Shown: one piece after another, positions 12,604 to 21,600 of the stretch
Position numbering within the stretch: position 1 is the first letter of the stretch
Layout: every line of letters starts with the position of its first letter
NCBI RefSeq assembly: GCF_001044395.1
Contig: NZ_JANU01000064.1
Location: 1 to 64,000, forward strand
Length of the DNA stretch: 64,000 bases
Reading direction: 5' to 3'
DNA from: Caenimonas sp. SL110
Lineage (GTDB): Bacteria > Pseudomonadota > Gammaproteobacteria > Burkholderiales > Burkholderiaceae_C
The notes under the pieces: generated by a model
What the model saw: the letters and a program-made list of their open reading frames with translations, nothing else
Told to the model about the DNA's origin: nothing
Databases searched by the model: none
Position numbers and translations under genes: made by a program

Positions 12604-12624
12604 ATGCCGGATCGAGTCCGGCAT
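12604..12624. repeat. REP-like palindrome
   Basis: ATGCCGGA (12604-12611), TCGAG, TCCGGCAT (12617-12624): a perfect 8-bp inverted repeat in the gap between qmcA and the nuclease gene, with no T-run. Similar intergenic palindromes (GCCGGA...TCCGGC) are widespread in proteobacterial genomes, so it is likely a dispersed repeat. Confidence 0.55.
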
Positions 12625-12642
12625 GACAGCCAGTTGCGGCGA

Positions 12643-13560
12643 TCAGGGTGCCGTGCGCGTGCCTTGGACCATCTTCATCGCGGAGCCAATCAGCGCAGAA
12701 ACTTCCGTCATGTTGCTCGGCACGATCAGCGTGGTGGTCGCATCCGATGCGACCTTGCTGTAGGCATCGACCGCGCGTTCAGCGACCTTGAGTTGCACGG
12801 CCTGTTCGCCGCCAGGGCTGCGGATGGCGACCGCGATGCGTTCGATCGCCATCGCGGTTGCATCAGCCACAGCGGTGATTGCCGCGGCTTCACCTTGCGC
12901 CGAGTTGATGGCTGCCTGCTTCTCGCCTTCGGAGCGGGCGATGAAGGCCTCGCGCTCGCCGGTCGCGATATTGATCTGCTCTTGCCTGCGGCCTTCGGAT
13001 GCTGCGATCAGGGCGCGCTTCTCGCGCTCGGCGGTGATCTGCGCCTGCATGGCGTGCAGGATTTCCTTAGGGGGTGTCAGGTCCTTGATTTCGTAGCGCA
13101 GAACCTTCACGCCCCAGTTCAGGGCCGCTTCGTCGATGGCCTGCACCACTTGCGCATTGATGATGTCGCGCTCTTCGAAGGTCTTGTCCAGTTCGAGCTT
13201 GCCGATCACGCTGCGCAGCGATGTCTGCGCGAGCTGCGTGACGGCCACGATGTAGTTGGATGAGCCGTAGCTCGCGCGCATCGGGTCGGTGACCTGGAAG
13301 TAAAGGATGCCGTCCACCTGCAGCTGGGTGTTGTCGCGCGTGATGCAGACCTGGCTGGGCACATCGAGTGGAATTTCTTTCAGGCTGTGCTTGTAGGCAA
13401 CCTTGTCCACGAAGGGGATGAGAAAGTTCAGGCCGGGCGTGAGCGTGGAGTGGAATTTGCCCAGGCGCTCGACGACCCAGGCATTTTGCTGGGGCACGAC
13501 CTTGATCGAGCGGATGATGAAGATCGCTGCGACGACCAGGATGATGATGGCTACGGTCAT
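12643..13560 (-). CDS. qmcA: SPFH/band-7 domain membrane protein (QmcA/stomatin-like)
   Basis: 305 residues. A single N-terminal membrane anchor (TVAIIILVVAAIFIIRSI) is followed by the SPFH domain (VVPQQNAWVVERLGKF through the VDGILYFQVTDP and LGK-type helices, about 22-190) and a long charged helix rich in Ala/Glu/Arg (AEREKRALIAASEGRRQEQI). Band-7 proteins form oligomeric cages on the inner membrane linked to protease control and membrane microdomains. It lies 38 bases after an NfeD gene on the same strand, the classic NfeD-stomatin pairing, so the two probably form one membrane complex. The coding frame is intact and of typical length. Confidence 0.92.
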   Translation of the reverse strand: MTVAIIILVVAAIFIIRSIKVVPQQNAWVVERLGKFHSTLTPGLNFLIPFVDKVAYKHSLKEIPLDVPSQVCITRDNTQLQVDGILYFQVTDPMRASYGSSNYIVAVTQLAQTSLRSVIGKLELDKTFEERDIINAQVVQAIDEAALNWGVKVLRYEIKDLTPPKEILHAMQAQITAEREKRALIAASEGRRQEQINIATGEREAFIARSEGEKQAAINSAQGEAAAITAVADATAMAIERIAVAIRSPGGEQAVQLKVAERAVDAYSKVASDATTTLIVPSNMTEVSALIGSAMKMVQGTRTAP

Positions 13561-13598
13561 TGAACTGTTCCCTTTGTTGTTGGCTGTGTGCGTTGCGG

Positions 13599-14024
13599 TC
13601 AGATTTTTTCGAGCACCAGGCGGTTGCCCACGACTTCGCGCACGCGATGGGCGCCTGCCGCGTGCACGGTCCCGCCGGCCGCCACCGCTGCCCAGTTGGC
13701 GCCGCGGTATTTGATGGACGTGGTGCCGTCTGCGTTCCAGGCATCAACGTGCACCGTCTCGCCCACGTCCATGTTGACATCGCGATTGGAGGAGGCCGGC
13801 TGCTCCGAGGGTCGCTTGCCCCGGACGGCGGACCAGGCGGCTACCGCTCCGCCGCCAATCACGGCTGCGGTCACCAGCTGCACGGTCATGCTGCCGCCCG
13901 CGTGAGCCGCCAGCGCTGCCGCGGCCAGCCCGATGGCCAGCATCAGCAGGTAGAAGGTTCCGGTGATGAGTTCGATGGCGATGGCGGTGCCCGCCAGCAG
14001 CCACCAGATGGTCGATTCGGCCAT
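13599..14024 (-). CDS. NfeD family protein
   Basis: 141 residues, starting at MAESTIWWLLAG. Three to four hydrophobic helices (about 5-75) precede a C-terminal OB-fold (about 85-141: GETVHVDAWNADGTTSIKYRGANWAAVAAGGTV), the short NfeD type. NfeD OB domains partner with SPFH proteins, and qmcA follows 38 bases downstream. The open frame extends back to 14105, but the ATG at 14024 fits the family start and leaves 122 bases for a promoter shared with the divergent decarboxylase gene. Confidence 0.9.
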   Translation of the reverse strand: MAESTIWWLLAGTAIAIELITGTFYLLMLAIGLAAAALAAHAGGSMTVQLVTAAVIGGGAVAAWSAVRGKRPSEQPASSNRDVNMDVGETVHVDAWNADGTTSIKYRGANWAAVAAGGTVHAAGAHRVREVVGNRLVLEKI

Positions 14025-14146
14025 AGGCCCCTCTATTGCTCGTTGTAGTGCAGACATTTTGTGTGAAATCACGGTTAGCGCAAGAACATGACACGGCTTT
14101 TGCATACACTTCGCGCCTGTTTCCCCGATTTTCCGCAGGCCGCCCC

Positions 14147-16411
14147 ATGAAATTCCGCTTCCCTATCGTCATCATCGACGAGGACTACCGCTCTGAAAAC
14201 ACTTCCGGGCTCGGCATCCGTGCGCTGGCCGATGCCATCGAGGCGGAGGGCTTCGAGGTACTGGGCGTGACGCGCTACGGCGACCTGTCGCAGTTCGCGC
14301 AACAGCAAAGCCGGGCCAGCGCGTTCATTTTGTCGATCGACGACGAGGAGTTCACGCCCGGTCCCGACCTCGACCCGGCCGTCGTGCACCTGCGCAACTT
14401 CATCCAGGAAGTGCGCCGCAAGAACGCCGACGTGCCCATCTACGTGCACGGCGAAACCAAGACATCGCGCCACATCCCCAACGACATCCTGCGCGAGTTG
14501 CATGGCTTCATCCACATGTTCGAGGACACGCCGGAATTCATGGCGCGCCACATCATCCGTGAAGCCAAGTCGTACCTCGAAGGCATACAGCCGCCGTTTT
14601 TCAAGGCGCTGCTCGATTACGCCGAAGACGGCTCCTATTCGTGGCATTGCCCGGGTCACTCGGGCGGCGTGGCATTTCTGAAGAGCCCGGTGGGCCAGAT
14701 GTTCCACCAGTTCTTTGGCGAGAACATGCTGCGTGCCGACGTGTGCAATGCGGTGGACGAACTCGGTCAGCTGCTCGACCACACCGGCCCGGTGGCAGCG
14801 AGCGAGCGCAATGCGGCGCGCATCTTCAACGCCGACCATTGCTTCTTCGTGACGAACGGCACCTCCACATCCAACAAGATGGTGTGGCACCACACGGTGG
14901 CACCGGGCGACGTGGTGGTGGTGGACCGCAACTGCCACAAGTCGATCCTGCACGCGATCATCATGACGGGCTCGATTCCCGTCTTTCTGAAACCCACGCG
15001 CAACCATTTCGGCATCATCGGCCCGATCCCGCAGAGCGAGTTCGAACCGGCTGCGATCAAGGCCAAGATCAGGGCGAATCCGTTGCTCAAGGGCGCCGAT
15101 TTCGATTCGATCAAGCCGCGCGTGATGACGGTGACGCAGTCCACTTATGACGGCGTGCTCTACAACACCGAGACGATCAAGAAGCTGCTCGACGGCTATG
15201 TCGATACGCTGCACTTCGACGAAGCGTGGCTGCCGCACGCGGCGTTCCATCCGTTCTATGGCACCTACCACTCGATGGGCCGCAACCGCACCCGGCCCAA
15301 GGAATCGCTGACCTTTGCAACGCAGTCCACCCACAAGCTGCTCGCCGGCATCAGCCAGGCCAGCCATGTGCTCGTGCAGGATTCGCAAAACCGCAAGCTC
15401 GACAGGCACCTCTTCAATGAGGCCTACCTGATGCACACCTCCACCAGCCCGCAGTACTCGATCATTGCGAGCTGCGACGTGGCGGCAGCCATGATGGAGC
15501 CGCCCGGTGGCACGGCGCTGGTCGAAGAGTCGATCCTGGAAGCGCTGGACTTTCGCCGCGCCATGCGCAAGGTCGATGAGGAATACGGCAAGGACTGGTG
15601 GTTCAAGGTCTGGGGACCGGACCGGCTGGTCGATGAAGGCATCGGCCGGGCCGACGACTGGATCATCAAGGGCGAGGCGCGCACGGCCAAGTGGCACGGC
15701 TTCGGCAACCTGGCCGAAGGCTTCAACATGCTGGACCCGATCAAGTCCACCATCGTGACGCCCGGCCTGGACTTGCAGGGCAAGTTCGCCAAGACGGGCA
15801 TTCCGGCTTCCATCGTCACGCGATTCCTGGCGGAACACGGAATCATTGTCGAGAAGACGGGCCTGTACAGCTTCTTCATCATGTTCACCATCGGCATCAC
15901 CAAGGGCCGCTGGAACACGATGCTTACCGCGCTGCAGCAGTTCAAGGACGACTACGCGCGCAACCAGCCGATGTGGCGCATCCTGCCCGAGTTCTGCCAG
16001 CAGTTCCCGCGTTACGAGCGCATGGGCCTGGCCGATCTGTGCCAGCACATCCACGCGCTCTACGCCAAGTACGACATCGCGCGCCTGACGACCGAGATGT
16101 ACCTGAGCGACCTGACGCCTGCCATGAAGCCGAGCGACGCGTTTGCGTACATCGCGCACCGCAAGACCGAGCGGGTCGAGATCGACGAGCTGGAAGGGCG
16201 CATCACGACCTCACTGGTCACGCCGTACCCGCCGGGCATTCCGCTGTTGATTCCGGGCGAGGTGTTCAACAAGAAGATCGTCGATTACCTGAAGTTCTCG
16301 CGCGAGTTCAATGCGCAGTGCCCAGGGTTTGAAACCGACATCCACGGGCTGGTGGAAGAAGAAGGCCCGGACGGGAAGATGCGGTATTACGCGGACTGCG
16401 TGAAGAACTGA
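14147..16411 (+). CDS. Orn/Lys/Arg decarboxylase, PLP-dependent (fold type I)
   Basis: 754 residues, the usual length for the large inducible basic-amino-acid decarboxylases. An N-terminal response-regulator-like wing domain (MKFRFPIVIIDEDYRSENTS, about 1-150) precedes the PLP core: HCPGHSGG, FVTNGTSTSNK, DRNCHKS, VTQSTYDG, HFDEAW and STHKLL with the Schiff-base Lys at about 397. The C-terminal domain carries PYPPGIPLLIPGE. It decarboxylates Arg, Lys or Orn to the matching polyamine, consuming a proton; which substrate cannot be told by eye. The ATG at 14147 was chosen over the open frame from 14036 because MKFRFPIVIIDEDY is the family start. It stands alone, with no antiporter gene beside it. 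Confidence 0.92.
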   Translation: MKFRFPIVIIDEDYRSENTSGLGIRALADAIEAEGFEVLGVTRYGDLSQFAQQQSRASAFILSIDDEEFTPGPDLDPAVVHLRNFIQEVRRKNADVPIYVHGETKTSRHIPNDILRELHGFIHMFEDTPEFMARHIIREAKSYLEGIQPPFFKALLDYAEDGSYSWHCPGHSGGVAFLKSPVGQMFHQFFGENMLRADVCNAVDELGQLLDHTGPVAASERNAARIFNADHCFFVTNGTSTSNKMVWHHTVAPGDVVVVDRNCHKSILHAIIMTGSIPVFLKPTRNHFGIIGPIPQSEFEPAAIKAKIRANPLLKGADFDSIKPRVMTVTQSTYDGVLYNTETIKKLLDGYVDTLHFDEAWLPHAAFHPFYGTYHSMGRNRTRPKESLTFATQSTHKLLAGISQASHVLVQDSQNRKLDRHLFNEAYLMHTSTSPQYSIIASCDVAAAMMEPPGGTALVEESILEALDFRRAMRKVDEEYGKDWWFKVWGPDRLVDEGIGRADDWIIKGEARTAKWHGFGNLAEGFNMLDPIKSTIVTPGLDLQGKFAKTGIPASIVTRFLAEHGIIVEKTGLYSFFIMFTIGITKGRWNTMLTALQQFKDDYARNQPMWRILPEFCQQFPRYERMGLADLCQHIHALYAKYDIARLTTEMYLSDLTPAMKPSDAFAYIAHRKTERVEIDELEGRITTSLVTPYPPGIPLLIPGEVFNKKIVDYLKFSREFNAQCPGFETDIHGLVEEEGPDGKMRYYADCVKN

Positions 16412-16495
16412 GGCACGGTCTGCAAGAACTCATGGGCGTGATGGCGGGAGCGCGTGCCCCACCTGGTGGAGCAGCCCCATGAATGCCCAGGAGCA

Positions 16496-18547
16496 TCAAT
16501 TGGCGGGCTCGCGTGGCAAGCCCTCGAACAGAGAGCCCAGGTACGGCTCGTAGCGGTGCCAGCGGGCCAGCGATCTGGCGTAGAGCGGCTGGCGCACCTG
16601 CGCGAGGCTGGCGGTTCTCACCGGCCGCGAATTCTGATGGAACGCCAGGCACGCCGGCTCCCATTCCAGGCCGCAGGCGACGACCAGCCGGCGCGCCTGC
16701 GGCTCGAAGTCACCGACAAGCCGCTCATAGTGGACTTCGTGCACCCGCCCCGGCAACACAGCCAGCCAGTGCTCGCTGAGCCGCTGGTAATTGCCGATGC
16801 GGTGGGCAAGGTCATGCATGTCGTCGGCCCACCGCATGCTGCGAAAGGGCGTCTGCCAGCAGGAGACCGCCACGTCGCGCAGGTCGCGTCGCACGTGGAT
16901 GAGCGTTGCGCGCGGAAACATGAGCGCGATCATGCCGAGGTACAGGTAGTTGTCCGGCATCTTGTCGACGATGCGCGTTGCAGTCGGTGATTCGGCCCGA
17001 AGAGTCCGTGTGATGCCTTGCTGCTCAAGCACCTCGCGCAAGCCGCCCAGGTAGCCGGCGGCCAGGCGCCTGACTTCGGCGGCCTCCAGCGAAGCCAGGT
17101 CCGGCAGTTGCTCGCCCGTCTCGCGGGCAGGAACTTGCAAAGAGTCCATCGCACGCCGCACCAGCGTCAGTTCACCGGCGCCGTGGATGCGCGAGTGACT
17201 GGACAGGATCTGCTCGACCAGCGTGGTCCCCGAGCGCGGCATGCCGAACACGAAAACCGGTTGTGACGAGTCATCGCCAACTGCGCCGAGGCGCGCGAAC
17301 AGCTGCGGCGTGAACGCCGCCATCAACCAGTCGACATAGCGCGTGTGTTCCTCCGGGTCGTAATGCTGCCCACTGGCGCGCCGAAGGCCGCGCGTGAGCG
17401 CATTGGCCTGCGCCAGGCAGGCGGCGACCTCGGCATAGTCGCCGCGCGCATCGGCCACCTGTGCCAACGCAAAGAGGGTGCAGGCGCGCTCGTTCGGCGC
17501 AAGAGCGTGCTGGTTCAGCGCGAAGCGAAGATGGTCACGCTCGGCGTCGCTCGTGCTGTGTGCCGCCAACTGAGCGCGGCGGGCTGCGGGCAGCAGCGAC
17601 TGCGGGTGACTGGCCTGCGCCTTGCGGTAACACGCATGCGCCGTGTCCAGCGCGCCCTGCTGCTCATGCAGGTCGGCCAGGTTGAGGCATGCCTGCAAAT
17701 GACCGGGGGCGACGTCCAGCGCCCGTTGCAGCGTGGTCTGCGCAAGCGCTGTCCGCTCGCCCGACTGGTACGCGAAACCCAGGTCGCACAGCGCATCGAC
17801 GTCGCCCGGCGCAAGCGCGACGCGACGTTCGCAAAAGGGTATGGCGCTGGCCCAGTCGTCGCGCAGGGCGTGCAGCGTGGCCGCGTGCTGCTGCAGGCCG
17901 GCGTGGCCAGGCTCCAGCCTTGCGGCGCGCTCCGCGTGGGGCACGGCTGTGTCCAGTTGTCCATCCAGCTGCAGGAGCCGCGCCAGGTTGGAGTGCGCCA
18001 TCGCAAGACCGGGAGCCGTTTCAATCGCACGGCGATAGGCCGATTCTGCTTCACGCATCCTGCCCAGCTGGACCAGCGAGGTGCCACGATTGTTTTGGGC
18101 CAACGCGAACCCGGGGCGCTGCGCCAGTGCGATGTCGAACTGCTCCAGCGCCTCGTCGAAGCGTCCGAGGCCGTGCAAGGCCAGCCCGAGGTTGTTGGCT
18201 GCGTCGGGGTCTTGGGGCGCAAGCCGCAAGGCCTCGCGGCAGCACTCGGCGGCCAGGCTGAACTGCCCCAAAGCCCGATGCGCCTCGGCGAGGTTCGAAT
18301 GGAATGCGGCTATCTGGGGGCACTGCGCGATCGCCGCACCGATCAATTCCAGCGCGCGCTGCGGATAGCCGCACTGTTGGTGCAAAAGGCCGAACAGGTG
18401 CAGCGCGGCGGCGTCGCCAGGCCACTGGTCGAGCAGACATTGGTAGTCGCGCGCGGCGTCCGCGAAACGGCCGGCCTCGTGGTGCGCGAGCGCGCGAGTA
18501 CGCAGGTTGTCGCACGAGCTTGCCAAATAGTCCAAAGCACTTATCAT
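16496..18547 (-). CDS. TPR-repeat sulfotransferase
   Basis: 683 residues in two parts. Residues 1 to about 400 are tandem tetratricopeptide repeats (for example AANNLGLALHGLGRFDEALE, AHSNLARLLQLDGQLDTAV). From about 420 comes a PAPS-dependent sulfotransferase: the 5'-phosphosulfate loop FVFGMPRSGTTLVEQIL, a 3'-phosphate site around RATLIHVRRDLRDVAVSCW, and KMPDNYLYLG. The TPR-sulfotransferase fold resembles bacterial protein or glycan sulfotransferases, with the TPR likely binding a partner; the substrate is unknown. It is divergent from the large adhesin gene with 84 AT-rich bases between starts, suggesting joint control and a possible role in modifying surface material. Confidence 0.88.
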   Translation of the reverse strand: MISALDYLASSCDNLRTRALAHHEAGRFADAARDYQCLLDQWPGDAAALHLFGLLHQQCGYPQRALELIGAAIAQCPQIAAFHSNLAEAHRALGQFSLAAECCREALRLAPQDPDAANNLGLALHGLGRFDEALEQFDIALAQRPGFALAQNNRGTSLVQLGRMREAESAYRRAIETAPGLAMAHSNLARLLQLDGQLDTAVPHAERAARLEPGHAGLQQHAATLHALRDDWASAIPFCERRVALAPGDVDALCDLGFAYQSGERTALAQTTLQRALDVAPGHLQACLNLADLHEQQGALDTAHACYRKAQASHPQSLLPAARRAQLAAHSTSDAERDHLRFALNQHALAPNERACTLFALAQVADARGDYAEVAACLAQANALTRGLRRASGQHYDPEEHTRYVDWLMAAFTPQLFARLGAVGDDSSQPVFVFGMPRSGTTLVEQILSSHSRIHGAGELTLVRRAMDSLQVPARETGEQLPDLASLEAAEVRRLAAGYLGGLREVLEQQGITRTLRAESPTATRIVDKMPDNYLYLGMIALMFPRATLIHVRRDLRDVAVSCWQTPFRSMRWADDMHDLAHRIGNYQRLSEHWLAVLPGRVHEVHYERLVGDFEPQARRLVVACGLEWEPACLAFHQNSRPVRTASLAQVRQPLYARSLARWHRYEPYLGSLFEGLPREPAN

Positions 18548-18631
18548 TTCGCGGTTTATGTAAAACTAAAAAACTATTATTGCGCCAGAAATCGGATTCA
18601 AAAAAATTCCAACCAGACAGGGACCCCCGCA
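18548..18631. promoter_or_regulatory. AT-rich divergent promoter region of sulfotransferase and adhesin
   Basis: The 84 bases between the two divergent starts are clearly richer in A/T than the surroundings. A TATTAT box (18575-18580) is a possible -10 for the adhesin direction, but I see no convincing -35. Promoter activity is inferred from layout and composition. Confidence 0.45.
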
Positions 18632-21600
18632 ATGACTACTTTCATCGTTAACGTTGCCGGCGATGTATCCGGCACCAACGCCGGCACCGGCTCGGGCACC
18701 AGCGGCGACCTGCGCTACTGCCTGTACCAGGCGAGCCTCAACGGCGTCATCGACAGCATCACCTTCGACAGCACGGCCTTCACCGCACAGAACACCATCA
18801 CGCTGAGCGCGACACTGGCGACCGTGCCCGGCGGCTATGTCAATCCGTATGGGCAGACATCCTTCATCATCGGTGCCGACGACGTGACCATCGACGGCTC
18901 GCTCGGCGCGGGCAGGATGGGCATCACCATCGACGGCGCCGGGGCGACACGGCTGTTCGCCATCCAGGGCGGCGGCAGCCTGAGCCTGAACAACATCACG
19001 CTGGCCGGCGGCAACGCCGTTGGTGGGATGGGTGGCAACGGCGGCATAGGGGGCGCCGGCGGTGGCGGCGCAGGCCTCGGTGGCGCGGTACTCGTGGATG
19101 GCAGCACCAGCAGTTTCACCGCCAATGGTTGCACCTTTGTCAACAATCAGGCCCAGGGCGGCACGGGCGGCTCGACCAACGCGGGCAGCTTGCAGGCCGG
19201 TGGTGGCGGTGGCGGCATGGGTGCCGCAGGCTCGGCGCCCGTGGGGACCACCGGCGGCGACGGCGGCGGAGTCAATGGCGGCAACGGCGGGCCGCAGCTC
19301 AACGTCGGCGGCAATGGTGGCGTGGGCGGCGGGGCAGGCGGTGGCGGCGCCGGCGCCAATGGCACATCGATCGGCCGACCTGGCGGCACGGGCGGCTTCG
19401 GTGGCGGTGCCGGCGGTGGGGGCAACTTCAGCCACGGTGGATTCGGTGGCTTCGGCGGCGGTGGTGGCGGCGGCGGCGGTGGCCGCGGCACCAGCCTCGG
19501 CGGCAGCGGTGGCTTCGGCGCCGGTGCCGGCGGCCTCGGCCTCTTCAACGGCAAGGGCGGCGGCGGTGGCGGTGGGGCCGGCCTGGGCGGCGCCATCTTC
19601 AGCAATGGCGGGACCCTCACGCTGGTCAACGACACCTTCACGCAAAACAGTGCCATCGGCGGCGCGGGTGGCACAGGTGCCACCGCTGGCGGCACCGGCA
19701 GTGGCAGAGGCGGCGCTATCTTTGTGCGCAACGGCACGCTGAACGCGACCTTCGTGACCCTGAGCGGCAACATCGCGGCCCAAGGCGCAACGGACCTCTT
19801 CGTGCTGAGCGATGGCGGGGGCCAGCAGGCCACCGCGACCCTGAGGAACAGCATCCTCGGCCAGAACGCGTTCACCAGCGTGGCCGACTTTTTTGCAGCG
19901 ACCAACGGCGGCGGCCTGGCGGCCAATCTTTCGGCCAGCAGCAACAACCTGGTCACGCTCAATGCGTCCGGCAGCAACGGCCTGCCGGCTGGCTCGCTGG
20001 TCGCCGGCACCAACCCGAACTTCGATCCGGCCGGGCTGGCCGACAACGGCGGGCCGACCCGCACCATCGCGCTGACCACCGCAAGCATCGCGGCCCTGCG
20101 GGCCGGTGCCGGCGGTACCGGCGTCTTGGTCGATCAGCGCGGCCTGCCGCGCGGAGCGGATCCCGATTTGGGGGCCTATTCGTTGGCAACGCTGATCACA
20201 TCGATCACGTCTAGCGACGTCTCGCTCATCGCCAGCGACCCCAATCCCGCAATCACCTTCGTGCTCAGCACGCCAGCAGACGCGGGTACGTTCACGGGCA
20301 GCGATGTGAGCGTCAAGGACAGCATGGGCAACACCGTCGGCACGATGGGCGCGCTGGTCACCACCGACAATCTGCACTTCACCGGCGCGCTCACGCTCAG
20401 TGCCGGATTCAACGGCGTCGCGCTGATCAGCGTCGCAGCCGATCAGTTCACCGCCGTGTCGGGCATCGGCAACCAGGTATCGCCCACGCTTCTCATCGCG
20501 GTAGATAAGGTGGCGCCAGCGGTCACGGCCTTCAGCTCGACCGACCTGTCCCTCATCGCCGGCGATGCCAATCCCGCCGTCACGTTCACCTTGAACGAAG
20601 CGGCAGCCGTGGGTACCTTCACGGCCAGCGATGTGAGCGTCAAGGACAGCACGGGCAACATCGTCGGCACGATGGGCACGTTGAGCACCACCGACAATCA
20701 GACCTTCACCGGCATCTTCACACCCAACGCTGGCTTCACGGGCACAGCCCTTATCAGCGTCGCGGCCAACCGGTTCACCGACGTGCCAGGCAACGGCAAC
20801 TCCGCGTCCACCGCGCTCGGCATCGTGGTCGACAAGGTCGCGCCAGCGGTCACGTCGATCACGTCCACCGACCTGTTCGTCAACGCCAGCGATCCCGACC
20901 CGACCATCACGTTCACGCTGAGCGAGCCGGCAGCAGCGGGCAGCTTCACGGCCGGGGATGTCCGCGTCAGGGACGGCGCCGGCGCTGTGGTCGGCACGAT
21001 GGGCGCCCTGGGCACCAGCGACAACCGGACCTTCACCGGCATCTTCACGCCGAACGCCGGCTACACGGGCGCCGCCCTGATCAGCGTCGAGGCCAACCAG
21101 TTCACCGACATGCCCGGCAACAGCAATAGCGCCGCCTCGTCCACGCTGAGCATCGCGGTGGACACGGTGGCGCCGACGGTCACGGCTATCACCACCACCG
21201 ACGCTTCCCTCATCATTGGCGATGCCGACCCGACCATCACCTTCACCTTGAGCGAAGCTGTCGCCCCGGGCAGCTTCACGGGCGACGACGTCAGCATCAA
21301 GGACGGCGGCGGCGCCACGGTCGGCTCTCTGGGTGCATTGAGCACCAGCGACGACATCACCTTCACCGGCACTCTCACGCCGAATGCGGCCTATACGGGC
21401 ACGGCCTTCGTCAGCGTAGAGGCCAACCGGTTCACCGACGTGCCCGGCAACGGCAACATGGCCTCGTCGGTGCTCGCCATCGCGGTGGACGAGGTGGCGC
21501 CAGCGATCGACTCCATCACTTCCAGCGACCCGGCGCTGGCCATGGGCGACGCGGATCCCACGATCACCTTCACCCTGAGCGAGGCCGCCGCTGCGGGCAG

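Noticed and set aside
14075-16159. 694-codon minus-strand frame over the decarboxylase
   Set aside because: Opposite a gene with full catalytic motifs; the product is rich in Val/Asp/Arg/His without any motif.
17345-18631. Upstream extension of the adhesin frame
   Set aside because: It runs antisense through the sulfotransferase; the ATG at 18632 begins the recognisable surface-protein sequence and lies after the divergent AT-rich region.
18566-20377. 603-codon minus-strand frame opposite the adhesin N-terminus
   Set aside because: The reverse of a Gly-rich region gives an Ala/Thr-rich product; the plus strand carries the family patterns.
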